DNA of 36,341 nucleotides. Origin: CAZWES01 sp964632395. Its GTDB lineage: Bacteria; Patescibacteriota; Gracilibacteria; Peribacterales; Peribacteraceae. Location: assembly GCA_964632395.1 (NCBI GenBank), contig CAZWES010000013.1, positions 1 to 36,341 of the forward strand. Reading direction: 5' to 3'. This document shows, piece after piece, positions 15,346 to 22,704 of the stretch. The notes below the pieces were generated by a model that did no database searches, was not told the origin of the DNA, and saw only the letters and a list, made by a program, of their open reading frames with translations. The position numbers and the translations under genes were made by a program. The first letter of the stretch is position 1, and each line of letters begins with the position of its first letter.

Positions 15346-15669
15346 ATGTCTGATACTGCCCAAATCTTCCGCGATATCCGCGATAAAAAAACTCCCGCAG
15401 AAATCCTCTACGAGGATGACGATGTGATGGCATTTCCGGATAAGTTCCCAAAAGCCAAAACTCACATCTTGCTCATACCAAAAAAGGAAGTTGCATCCAT
15501 TCTTACACTTGATGAGGAGACGAGGGATATTCCGGGGATGCTGATTTTAAAAGCTAAGAAGTATGCGGAGGATAATGGAATAGCAGGGTACAAATTGACT
15601 TTTCACTGTGGGAGGGGAGGAGGACAAATTGTTGATTACTTACATCTTCACTTGCTGTCAGATGCATAA
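15346..15669 (+). CDS. HIT family nucleotide hydrolase (HINT-like)
   Basis: 107 aa, usual HINT length. Family blocks: IFRDIRDKKTPAEILYEDD, FPDKFPKAKTHILLIPKKEV (31-50) and the C-terminal GGGQIVDYLHLHLL. The catalytic triad region should read H-x-H-x-H; here it is Y98-L-H100-L-H102, so the first His is Tyr while the nucleophilic middle His100 is kept. HINT proteins hydrolyse purine nucleoside phosphoramidates and adenylates. Perfect TATAAT at 15314-15319 precedes it. It converges with the S1 gene across a palindromic repeat that may serve both as terminator. Confidence 0.9.
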   Translation: MSDTAQIFRDIRDKKTPAEILYEDDDVMAFPDKFPKAKTHILLIPKKEVASILTLDEETRDIPGMLILKAKKYAEDNGIAGYKLTFHCGRGGGQIVDYLHLHLLSDA

Positions 15670-15674
15670 TGGTT

Positions 15675-15823
15675 GTCAGAGAAAATTTTCAATTTCCAAT
15701 TTACAATTTTCAAATAATTTTCAATTTTCAAGTATCAATGAACCAAGTCTTTTGAAAAATTGAAAATTGGTATTTGAAAATTGTTTGATAATTGATCCTT
15801 GATAATTGAAAATTTTCTCCGAC
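15675..15823. repeat. AT-rich palindromic element between HIT and S1 genes
   Basis: Outer arms AGAAAATTTTCAAT (15679-15692) and ATTGAAAATTTTCT (15805-15818) are exact reverse complements; the arms inside repeat words such as TTGAAAATTG and AATTTTCAA on both sides. It fills the space between the two convergent stops and just touches the S1 stop codon. Bidirectional termination is plausible. Same design as the elements at 1580-1742 and 21896-21993, with a different word. Confidence 0.75.
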
Positions 15824-17211
15824 TAACTAACGTACCCTGCTTTTTCCGCTTCCTCCGAAGATACGAATTCCACCTTATTCTCCTTCTTAATCTTCTTACC
15901 CCCCGCAGAATCCGCCGGGTAATACTTCTTCCCTGTTTTTGAAGCCACAAACTTCACCTCCAACTTCTTAGAAGCTTTTTTCTTGCTCTCTTTTTTGGGC
16001 TCCTCGGACTCTTCGGAATCGTCGGACTCCTTCTTCACTTTAACAGATTCTTCCACAACCCCCTCCTCTTCTTCTCTTTCCCGACGTATCTCCTCCAGCA
16101 TCTCCTTCGTAATCGGCTGCAAAGCCTTAATGGAAAGACCAATACGCCTCTCGTCCGGCTCAATGTTTATAACCTGAACATCAATCTTTTGCCCAACATT
16201 TAAGACGTCCGCAGGATCGCCGACTTTGTGATGTGCAAGTTCGGAGAGATGAACTAGCCCATTCACTTCCGGCTCCAATTTTACGAACGCGCCGTAATCG
16301 GTGAGCTTCATGATTGTTCCCCTTGCCTTTTTGCCAACAGGGTACTTCTCCGCAATCTCCTCCCACGGATCCTGCTGCAATTGTTTGATGCTTAGCGAAA
16401 GCTTTTCTCCCTCAAGTCCTATTACTCTTACTTTAACTTTGTCACCAACTTTCGCAAACTCTGATGGATTCTTAACGTGGCCCCATGCGATTTCCGAGAT
16501 GTGAACAAGCCCCTCAAGACCATCGAATGTAACAAAGATTCCAAAGTTGACAATTCCGCTAACTCTTCCATCCTTTATATCCCCAACTCTCAGGCTTTCC
16601 AAAATCTTTGCACGCTGCTCAGACATTGCCTCGCGCTCGGAAACAACAATCTTCCCCGCATCCTCATCAACCGTGATAATTTTTACAGTGAAAGTGTGGC
16701 CGATAAATTTCCCGAGCCGCGTGATTATCTCGTTCGGGTCCGCATTGGAAACGCGCGGGTAGTTGATTGGTGCAAGTTGTGAAACCGGAAGGAACGTGCG
16801 GATCCCGTCAATGTTCGCAAGCAACCCACCCTTGTTTGCTTCCTGCGGTACAAACGGCATCGTCTCATCCCTGGAAATCAAATCATGAATTCTCTCCCAT
16901 GCTTTCTGCTGCGAAACGCGACGTAAACTCATTACAACCATCCCATCATCATTCTCCTCCTCCAGCACCATAGCAGTAACCGGCGAACCTAATTTGAGTG
17001 TCTGGAAAGTGCTGAATGAGTCACGAAGCTCACGGCCGGAGATGATCCCCGTAGCCGTTCCTTCAATATCAATTATCAGTTTGTTCTTTCCCTTAAATAC
17101 GACTACCCCTTCCACAACCTCTCCCGGGAGAAGAGATTTAACCGGAGTAGCCTGTTTAAGAAGCTCCTGCATCGCAGGATTATCACGATAAATCTTTGTT
17201 GCTTGGGACAT
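15823..17211 (-). CDS. rpsA: 30S ribosomal protein S1
   Basis: 462 aa from the ATG at 17211. It contains four S1/OB-fold repeats: GEVVEGVVVFKGKNKLIIDI, a diverged second repeat with GIRTFLPVSQLAP, then GRVSGIVNFGIFVTFDGLEG with LVHISEIAWGHVKNP, and GTIMKLTDYGAFVKLEPEV with LVHLSELAHHKVGDP. E. coli S1 has six, so this is a shorter bacterial form. S1 helps mRNA bind to the 30S subunit. After an acidic/basic linker the C-terminus (VKFVASKTGKKYYPADSAG to EEAEKAGYVS) resembles the Ada-type small metal-binding hairpin but has no Cys. A six-codon upstream start at 17229 is less likely. Confidence 0.93.
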   Translation of the reverse strand: MSQATKIYRDNPAMQELLKQATPVKSLLPGEVVEGVVVFKGKNKLIIDIEGTATGIISGRELRDSFSTFQTLKLGSPVTAMVLEEENDDGMVVMSLRRVSQQKAWERIHDLISRDETMPFVPQEANKGGLLANIDGIRTFLPVSQLAPINYPRVSNADPNEIITRLGKFIGHTFTVKIITVDEDAGKIVVSEREAMSEQRAKILESLRVGDIKDGRVSGIVNFGIFVTFDGLEGLVHISEIAWGHVKNPSEFAKVGDKVKVRVIGLEGEKLSLSIKQLQQDPWEEIAEKYPVGKKARGTIMKLTDYGAFVKLEPEVNGLVHLSELAHHKVGDPADVLNVGQKIDVQVINIEPDERRIGLSIKALQPITKEMLEEIRREREEEEGVVEESVKVKKESDDSEESEEPKKESKKKASKKLEVKFVASKTGKKYYPADSAGGKKIKKENKVEFVSSEEAEKAGYVS

Positions 17212-17502
17212 GATGAGATTAGGCAGCAAGGGGAGAAATAAAACCTCCCCCCGCCTTACTGCAACGCGGAGAGGAGCAGGAACAGCCTAATGGGCAAAAA
17301 GCGGTAAATCAAGTTCCAGAGCAGGAAAATGCTGCCAAACGTGGCACGACAGTCCTCTGGCGTGCCGCGTGGAAGAATGATGAATCTAAGCCTGTTTGCA
17401 GAGATGTTTTGGGCGCTGGACGTGCGCCGGCTGCCATCCTCTCCGAATGCACGTCACGCCCGCCCGTACGAACGCACGTTCGGGCGGGGAGTGACGTGCC
17501 AC
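17212..17502 (-). promoter_or_regulatory. Structured non-coding leader region upstream of rpsA
   Basis: About 290 nt without a convincing gene. Read on the minus strand it contains three stem-loops: the strong hairpin at 17449-17499, GGCACG/CGTGCC near 17344-17370, and a GGGGAG/CTCCCC hairpin at about 17230-17255 shortly before the S1 start. S1 is autoregulated in E. coli through its leader, so a structured leader is sensible, but no known RNA family is recognised. A 42-codon minus-strand ORF here shows nothing recognisable. Confidence 0.4.
17449..17499. repeat. GC-rich palindrome between TraC-like gene and rpsA
   Basis: GCACGTCAC (17449-17457) pairs with GTGACGTGC (17491-17499), CCCGCCCG (17459-17466) with CGGGCGGG (17481-17488), and GAACG with CGTTC at the tip. 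The CCCGCCCG core also occurs in the hairpin at 1610-1632. It lies four nt past the TraC-like stop codon, so it may terminate that operon. Confidence 0.75.
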
Positions 17503-18228
17503 TTAAAGCACATACTCCTTCAACCCCATCTCACTCAAGCCCGGCAACTTCTGCTCCTGTGAAGTTTTGGGATTGTAGACCTGATAGAAAAGCTCGATGA
17601 GCTCGGCGGTCGTAAATCTTTCTGCAGGGCAACCGATGTTTGAGAGTCCTGCTTTGACGAGGTTTACGCGGTCTTTGAGCTGCTGAGACATATCCGTGAA
17701 CCTTCTCTTTCGGGTCAAAGCCTTGTCACGTGAATCACCTGGCGAGAGCCAGCCCAAGAACTTTTGCATGAACGTAACTTTTTTAAGGCCCGGAGGATCA
17801 ACGGGGATCACGATGTAGAAACGCTTTTGCATGATCTCGGAAACATCCACAAGCCGCTCGATAAACTGTGCATAATCCAAAGTTTGTTCTCGGAGTAACG
17901 GATTCTTCTGGTTCTCTGCGCGTTCCGTGATGTCATGCACATACCCATCCACATTTAATTTTGTCGAACGGATTACGACCTGAACTGGAAATGTGATCGT
18001 GTTCAAAAACTGTTGGTAGCTCCCGATGATTGCCTGCTGCTCATCTTCACTTTTCAGGCTGAAGTTCATGCTAGAAACTGCAAGCACAGCGCGCATTCCG
18101 CCATCTTTTAGGATGACTGCATCCTGCTTTATCTCTGCAATAGGCAGAAACTTTTGTACAGCTGTAGCTTCAGTCTTCTTGCGTTTTCGCACCGAGCTTT
18201 TGCCTTTGTTGGATGTATTTTTCGGCAT
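17503..18228 (-). CDS. TraC-like domain protein (VirB4 N-terminal-like)
   Basis: 241 aa from the ATG at 18228, one nt after the PrgI stop; longer starts would overlap PrgI and are rejected. Basic N-terminus (SNKGKSSVRKRKKTEA), then FLPIAEIKQDAVILKDGGMRA and VLAVSSMNFSLKSEDEQQAI, IVIPVDPPGLKKVTF, and the C-terminal TTAELIELFYQVYNP. This matches the TraC/VirB4 N-terminal-like domain found as a stand-alone gene in CPR genomes, normally followed by a full VirB4 ATPase gene. Here no VirB4 follows; a palindromic element and rpsA come next. Likely part of a type IV secretion-like or conjugation-derived envelope machine. Confidence 0.8.
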   Translation of the reverse strand: MPKNTSNKGKSSVRKRKKTEATAVQKFLPIAEIKQDAVILKDGGMRAVLAVSSMNFSLKSEDEQQAIIGSYQQFLNTITFPVQVVIRSTKLNVDGYVHDITERAENQKNPLLREQTLDYAQFIERLVDVSEIMQKRFYIVIPVDPPGLKKVTFMQKFLGWLSPGDSRDKALTRKRRFTDMSQQLKDRVNLVKAGLSNIGCPAERFTTAELIELFYQVYNPKTSQEQKLPGLSEMGLKEYVL

Positions 18229-18229
18229 T

Positions 18230-18835
18230 TTATTTGGGGTGTGCATGACCTGAACTTTTAATTTCGTTCCAGATTTTTTGCAACCTATCTCCGTGCTCTT
18301 CAAGTGATGCCTCATCCGCATCCGTGATAGCTTCGGCCTCTGCAACCGTTCCTTCACCCACTGCCTTTGCTCCTTCGGTGACCTTCTCTATTTCCTCACC
18401 TTCGCGATCAAGCACAACACTCAACTCTTCCAATCTAAATTCTGATTTTCCTTCGGCTTCACCTGGCTTTTCTTCTTCCTCAGCCTTTTTCTTCTTTTTA
18501 CGTGACGTAGTCGTCTTCGGAATGACGTCTAATCCCCTCCTTGGCTGCCAAACACGCTTCCTCGGCTTCACCACCAGTTCAAATACAAGAAACGCGTACC
18601 TGATAAGTGAAATGTCATTAATTTTGACCAGTGCGATTGCGGCGCAAAGTGCAAGCGGGATCCAGATGAAAGCATGTGCGAATATTGGAACGGACCCGTA
18701 CGTCTTGCTTATCCCCGCAAAAAGCACATAGCTTACCCCGCCGCCCGCCGCGATTATGATTATCTGCTTGAGCGACAGCGGCCCAATCAGCTTATCTTCC
18801 ACGCGCACGTTTTGGGGAATTTTGACGTAGTCCAT
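18230..18835 (-). CDS. PrgI family membrane protein
   Basis: 201 aa. The N-terminal part is typical of PrgI: MDYVKIPQNVRVEDKLIGPL, SLKQIIIIAAGGGVSYVLF, two membrane helices (IIIIAAGGGVSYVLFAG and PIFAHAFIWIPLALCAAIAL) and the block RYAFLVFELVVKPRKRVWQP. PrgI is a conjugation/T4SS-associated membrane component in Gram-positives. The C-terminal 90 residues are a charged, acidic extension (KKKKKAEEEEKPGEAEGKSE). Translationally coupled to the TraC-like gene (one-nt gap). TATAAT occurs about 22 nt upstream of the ATG, between the gene and the palindrome at 18890-18974. Confidence 0.85.
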   Translation of the reverse strand: MDYVKIPQNVRVEDKLIGPLSLKQIIIIAAGGGVSYVLFAGISKTYGSVPIFAHAFIWIPLALCAAIALVKINDISLIRYAFLVFELVVKPRKRVWQPRRGLDVIPKTTTSRKKKKKAEEEEKPGEAEGKSEFRLEELSVVLDREGEEIEKVTEGAKAVGEGTVAEAEAITDADEASLEEHGDRLQKIWNEIKSSGHAHPK

Positions 18836-18889
18836 ATAAATACAAGAATCTGATGATTATACCACAAATATGCCTAAAACTGAACGCAT

Positions 18890-18974
18890 GAGGGCTAAAG
18901 CCCGGATTGTAGACGGCGTTAACCCCGCGCTTAAGCGCGGGGTTAACGCCCGAAAACACGGGGCTTTAGCCCTC
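18890..18974. repeat. REP-like double palindrome
   Basis: GAGGGCTAAAGCCC (18890-18903) pairs perfectly with GGGCTTTAGCCCTC (18961-18974), and inside lies a perfect 36-nt palindrome at 18915-18950 built from GGCGTTAACCCCGCGC and its complement around a central TTAA. The GGGCTAAAGCCC motif resembles REP-type hairpins linked to Y1 transposases in other phyla. No transposase is in the window. It sits between divergent genes (PrgI and the receiver protein). Confidence 0.85.
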
Positions 18975-19050
18975 CATTTAACTTAAACAAGCCATCCACA
19001 AAATTACTTGGTTTAATTGACATCATGTGAATCTATCCCATAATAAGCAT

Positions 19051-19467
19051 ATGAGCGAACAACCACCCGCAAAAGTGCTTTTAGTTGAAGATAGTTCACC
19101 CCAACGCAAAGTAGCGAGAACTATATTGGAAGAGCTTGGACTTGATCATGAAATCGAGTACGACGGAAGAGGTGGACTGGATGCCTTGCTTGCCGATGAA
19201 GATATAACGCACCTTATAACAGATAATAATATGCCAATAATGGATGGGTCAGTGCTTTTGAAATCCTTATGCCGTCAACATCCCGAAAGATTGAAGAAGC
19301 TCATCCATATCATATTCAAAAGTCAGACATTTTTTGATGGTCAGTCTCTTAACGAAGAGATTAATAGAATCCGCGATGAAATTAGAAGGCAAGGAGTAAG
19401 CATTACTCTGATTGATGATTACGGCAACGAAAGGGATAGCATCATAGAAATATTACAGAGTTCCTGA
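19051..19467 (+). CDS. Stand-alone receiver-domain (CheY-like) protein
   Basis: 138 aa from the ATG at 19051, with CATAAT at 19039-19044; an in-frame start 24 nt upstream is less likely. Receiver fold features: KVLLVEDSS with the acidic pair Glu13/Asp14, HLITDNNMPIMDG with phosphoacceptor Asp58, and IHIIFKSQT where the switch Thr/Ser should lie. The conserved Lys-Pro of the fifth strand is absent (ITLIDDYG instead), so phosphotransfer chemistry may be altered. There is an extra helix QSLNEEINRIRDEIRRQG. No output domain and no kinase nearby, so it may act as a CheY/Spo0F-like diffusible regulator. It converges with ftsK (9-nt gap). Confidence 0.82.
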   Translation: MSEQPPAKVLLVEDSSPQRKVARTILEELGLDHEIEYDGRGGLDALLADEDITHLITDNNMPIMDGSVLLKSLCRQHPERLKKLIHIIFKSQTFFDGQSLNEEINRIRDEIRRQGVSITLIDDYGNERDSIIEILQSS

Positions 19468-19476
19468 ATATCAAAA

Positions 19477-21855
19477 TCACTCCACATACACCTTCCTCGC
19501 CTTCGCCCCATCAACAGGCCCAACAACACCTTTTTCCTCCAAAATATCCAAAATCCTCGCCGCTCTCGCGTAGCCGACTTTTAAGTGCCGCTGAAGCATT
19601 GAGGCTGAAGCTTTCCCCGTGCGTTTCACAAGCTCGATTGCCTCGAATGTGAGATCGTCCCCACCATCATCATCCGCATCCAAATCAATCCCATCATCAT
19701 CGTCATCATCTCCCATGCCGGATCCGCCGGAAATTATAACCGGAGGCGCGGTTCCGTCATCACCCATTGCCGAACCATCATTGTCATCTCCACCCATTGC
19801 TGATGAGTCGCGGCCGGCTGTAGCGAATCCAGTTCCCCTATCGTGACCCATGTTGATCTGCGCTGTTATCTTCCCGCCGCCCGCAATTTTGACCTGGTTT
19901 ATGACGCGCTCGACTTCTTTACTATTAACAAGAACTCCCTGTACTCGAACCGGCATCGGCGTGTGCGCCATTGTGTAAAGCATATCCCCCTTGCCAAGCA
20001 AGTCCTCTGATCCAATTTGATCAATGATCGTTCGCGAGTCAATCGAACTTACTGTGCGAAATGCAATACGTGACGGGATGTTTGCTTTGATGATTCCGGT
20101 TATAACATCCACTGACGGACGTTGAGTTGCGATGATCAGATGAATGCCGGTAGCACGGGCAATCTGCGCAATGCGCGTTACCATGAGCTCGGTATCTCGC
20201 CGGAATTGGCGCATCATGAGATCTGCAAGCTCATCCACAACAACCACAATTCGCGGGAGATGATTGTGGTCATCTGATTGCTTTTCGTTGTATTCCTGCA
20301 GATTACGTGCGCCCGCCTCGGAAAACTTTGCAAGGCGACGACCCATTTCCGCAACAGCCCATCGCAAAGCCTTCAAAGCTTTTTCGGACTCAGTGATGAC
20401 AGGGGTTAAGAGATGCGGAATCCCACTATACAAAGATAGCTCAACACGCTTTGGATCTATTAGGATGAACTTAAGCTCATGCGGAGCATTTTGGTAAAGG
20501 AGAGAGAGCAGGAACGTGTTCATGCATACGGATTTTCCGGAACCCGTTGCACCCGCGATGAGTAAGTGAGGCATCTCTGCAAGGTCGTGGACTATGGCAC
20601 GTCCGGAAACATCTCTGCCAAACGGGAGTGAAAGAGGTGATTCCGTTTGCCGGAATTCCGGACTTTCCAGAAGCTCACGCAGATGAACGGTGGTCCGCTT
20701 TGCATTCGGCATCTCTATCCCGACGAGCGATTTACCCGGGATGGGAGCTTCTATTCTGAGTGATGGTGCAGCAAGTGCGAGTGCAAGATCACTTTTTAGA
20801 TTAGCAATGCGGCTCAGCTTGACTCCCTCTGCAGGCTCCAAAGCAAATTGTGTGACCGTTGGCCCGGGGTGCGCCTCGCGGACTTTTACCTCCACATCAA
20901 ACTCTTTGAGCTTCTCTTCGATCATTCTTGCCTGCTTTTGCAGCATCTCATCACTCACCATCACTTTGCTCACACCGCTATCCAGGCAATCGAGCGAAGG
21001 GAACTCCCAATCATCAAAATGAGTATCTTCACCCATTTCTCCGGATTCATCCTCCTGTGCAATCCTCGCTTTCTCCTTCATCACAGTAGCTGATACTTTG
21101 TCGCGCTTTTTCTTTTTTGATGAACCGTTTGAATCAAACACAGGACGTACAATGTTCATATCTTCCTGCTTTTTGGTCTTTTTACACTTTCCCGATTCTT
21201 CCTCACCCTTTCGCATCCCCCTTTCTATTACATCAACTTCCTCATCTGCTGATACTCGTCTCTTTCCTTTTGGCACCTCTTCTTCTTCCTCTTCTGACTT
21301 TTTAAGGACTGATTTTGCAAACTGCAAAATTCCGGCAGGGCCCACTTCAAAAGTTATCAGCAACCCGACCATAAAGAGTGCAGAAAGAACTACATACGCA
21401 ACCGGGATGCTGGAAAATGCGAGGAGCGGAAAACTCACCATGAATCCGATTGCACCGCCAAGCTCTGCACGGCGAATCCCGATCTCCTCAAATGGAGCCT
21501 GTATATGTATCAAACCGAGTGCGGCAACAAGACATAGTGTCAGACCGACCGCACTTCTGAACTCTAAGTATCCGTCATCTCTGAAAAGTAGAAACAGGCC
21601 GGATATTACGAGTACTATTGGGAGAAGAATGGAAGCACTCCCGAAGAAGAATGTGAGAACTGTATTCACCCCCTCACCCATCATCCCTGCTTTGCCGGAG
21701 ATGACGAGGAACGCGATAACAGCCAACGTGAGCTGCACGAATCCGCTTATTTGCCTGCGGGTGCCATCGGAAAGAGAAAGCCTCTCAGCAGCCTGTTTAC
21801 GGCGAGAAACCTTCCTTTTTGGCTTACGGCGGGGAGATCGGCGTTTTTTTGGCAT
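19477..21855 (-). CDS. ftsK: DNA translocase FtsK/SpoIIIE
   Basis: 792 aa from the ATG at 21855; a GTG nine codons upstream is an alternative. Very basic N-terminus (PKKRRSPRRKPKRKVSRRKQ), about four TM helices (38-170), a charged linker, then the alpha/beta motor: Walker A GATGSGKS (435-442), Walker B VVVVDE (537-542), RATGIHLIIATQRPSVDVITG, and a C-terminal gamma winged helix (GKASASMLQRHLKVGYARAA) that reads KOPS-type sequences. It pumps DNA to clear chromosomes at the division septum. Unusual: an Asp/Gly-rich low-complexity linker (SGMGDDDDDDGIDLDADDD) between motor and gamma domain. Confidence 0.95.
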   Translation of the reverse strand: MPKKRRSPRRKPKRKVSRRKQAAERLSLSDGTRRQISGFVQLTLAVIAFLVISGKAGMMGEGVNTVLTFFFGSASILLPIVLVISGLFLLFRDDGYLEFRSAVGLTLCLVAALGLIHIQAPFEEIGIRRAELGGAIGFMVSFPLLAFSSIPVAYVVLSALFMVGLLITFEVGPAGILQFAKSVLKKSEEEEEEVPKGKRRVSADEEVDVIERGMRKGEEESGKCKKTKKQEDMNIVRPVFDSNGSSKKKKRDKVSATVMKEKARIAQEDESGEMGEDTHFDDWEFPSLDCLDSGVSKVMVSDEMLQKQARMIEEKLKEFDVEVKVREAHPGPTVTQFALEPAEGVKLSRIANLKSDLALALAAPSLRIEAPIPGKSLVGIEMPNAKRTTVHLRELLESPEFRQTESPLSLPFGRDVSGRAIVHDLAEMPHLLIAGATGSGKSVCMNTFLLSLLYQNAPHELKFILIDPKRVELSLYSGIPHLLTPVITESEKALKALRWAVAEMGRRLAKFSEAGARNLQEYNEKQSDDHNHLPRIVVVVDELADLMMRQFRRDTELMVTRIAQIARATGIHLIIATQRPSVDVITGIIKANIPSRIAFRTVSSIDSRTIIDQIGSEDLLGKGDMLYTMAHTPMPVRVQGVLVNSKEVERVINQVKIAGGGKITAQINMGHDRGTGFATAGRDSSAMGGDDNDGSAMGDDGTAPPVIISGGSGMGDDDDDDGIDLDADDDGGDDLTFEAIELVKRTGKASASMLQRHLKVGYARAARILDILEEKGVVGPVDGAKARKVYVE

Positions 21856-21895
21856 CGGGAGGATTATTGCAGACTTTTGCACAGGATACGAGCAC

Positions 21896-21993
21896 GTTTT
21901 TAGTTTCTAGTTTTTAGTTTCCCTGCCTTATCAAATATTTAGGCCAAAACCTGAAATTGCAGCCCCAACTAAAAACTAACAACTAAAAACTAT
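21896..21993. repeat. CTAAAAACT-word inverted repeat upstream of ftsK
   Basis: The left arm (21896-21921) reads AGTTTCTAGTTTTTAGTTT and the right arm (21966-21993) carries ACTAAAAACTAACAACTAAA, iterated words in reverse-complement orientation. It fills the gap between ftsK and the GerMN-like gene. No ORF. Same design as other intergenic elements in the window. Confidence 0.7.
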
Positions 21994-22008
21994 CAAACTT
22001 GTCAAAAC

Positions 22009-22551
22009 TCACCCACAACCACCTCTGACGTCCCCCAAACACTCATAATCCTCCTCCGACCCATTCAATCTGATCACAAAATCCTCCTCATACAAGGAGA
22101 CTGTTGATTCGATCTGACCCTTGAGCCTTGGAGTGTCGCAAAATCCACCCAGCTCCGGTTCGCCTGCAAGACTGATAATGGTGGCCTTGTGCCCGCGCCC
22201 CTGAATATCTACTACTGCCAAATCTTTATCGCGTAATGGATTGTTGAGCCCGCGCGGCGGCTCAAAATCGGCAAGTGCAGATAAAACTGACTTAAGCCTT
22301 TTGGAAACTACAGGGATTTCGTACGGAACGAGGATATCATCACACCCTACCATCTCGTATTCCGAAAGATCGCCGAGATCCTCGTTCTCTTCACCTCCAT
22401 ACACCACAAGGAAAACAGGAGCTGTATCCCTCATAACACTTTCCTCTTCAACGACCTTCTTTTCCTCCCACTGCTCCAAAAGCGAAAGCGCCACAGCACT
22501 GAGTACTATGACGGAGATAAGCCAGATAAATGATCGAATACCTCGGTGCAC
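22009..22551 (-). CDS. Membrane-anchored GerMN-like domain protein
   Basis: 180 aa from GTG at 22551 (a TTG one codon earlier is possible); TAGAAT at 22558-22563 lies six nt upstream. One N-terminal helix (FIWLISVIVLSAVALSLLEQ) suggests a signal anchor. The rest follows the GerMN pattern: a leading strand VFLVVYGGEENED, LVPYEIPVVSKRLKSVLSAL, RGLNNPLRDKDLAVVDIQG, HKATIISL, then LKGQIESTVSLYEEDFVIRLNG. GerMN occurs in sporulation and in non-sporulating cell-envelope proteins alike. Four Cys are present and may form disulfides outside the membrane. It lies upstream of ftsK on the same strand, separated by a palindromic repeat. Confidence 0.65.
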   Translation of the reverse strand: MHRGIRSFIWLISVIVLSAVALSLLEQWEEKKVVEEESVMRDTAPVFLVVYGGEENEDLGDLSEYEMVGCDDILVPYEIPVVSKRLKSVLSALADFEPPRGLNNPLRDKDLAVVDIQGRGHKATIISLAGEPELGGFCDTPRLKGQIESTVSLYEEDFVIRLNGSEEDYECLGDVRGGCG

Positions 22552-22688
22552 CAAGACATTCTACTGCAGATGACAATCAAAAGTTTGAATAAAAATATTA
22601 TTCAGATTATTTGTCTTATATAAGCCATTCATCTCATTTCCATCACCACATATAAAACATTGATAATGCCTTATTGCCTCCTCATGAA

Positions 22689-22694
22689 TACAAT
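22689..22694 (+). promoter_or_regulatory. -10-like TACAAT before the kinase-deaminase gene
   Basis: TACAAT ends 10 nt before the ATG at 22705, the spacing seen at other genes. This supports the 22705 start over the ATG at 22684. A second candidate hexamer, GATAAT at 22662-22667, would fit the 22684 start. Confidence 0.4.
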
Positions 22695-22704
22695 CAAAGT
22701 CCTC

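Noticed and set aside
17212..17502. SRP RNA, RNase P RNA or tmRNA in the gap before rpsA
   Set aside because: None of the conserved motifs of these RNAs could be found on either strand.
18229..18357. Longer start for the TraC-like protein
   Set aside because: It would lie wholly within the PrgI coding region; the ATG at 18228 is one nt after the PrgI stop.
21098..21910. 270-codon open frame antisense to ftsK
   Set aside because: Ser/Thr/Pro-rich composition typical of an antisense shadow; ftsK is unmistakable on the other strand.
22009..22551. Evidence of sporulation from a GerMN-like protein
   Set aside because: GerMN domains are common in non-sporulating bacteria and no other sporulation gene is present.
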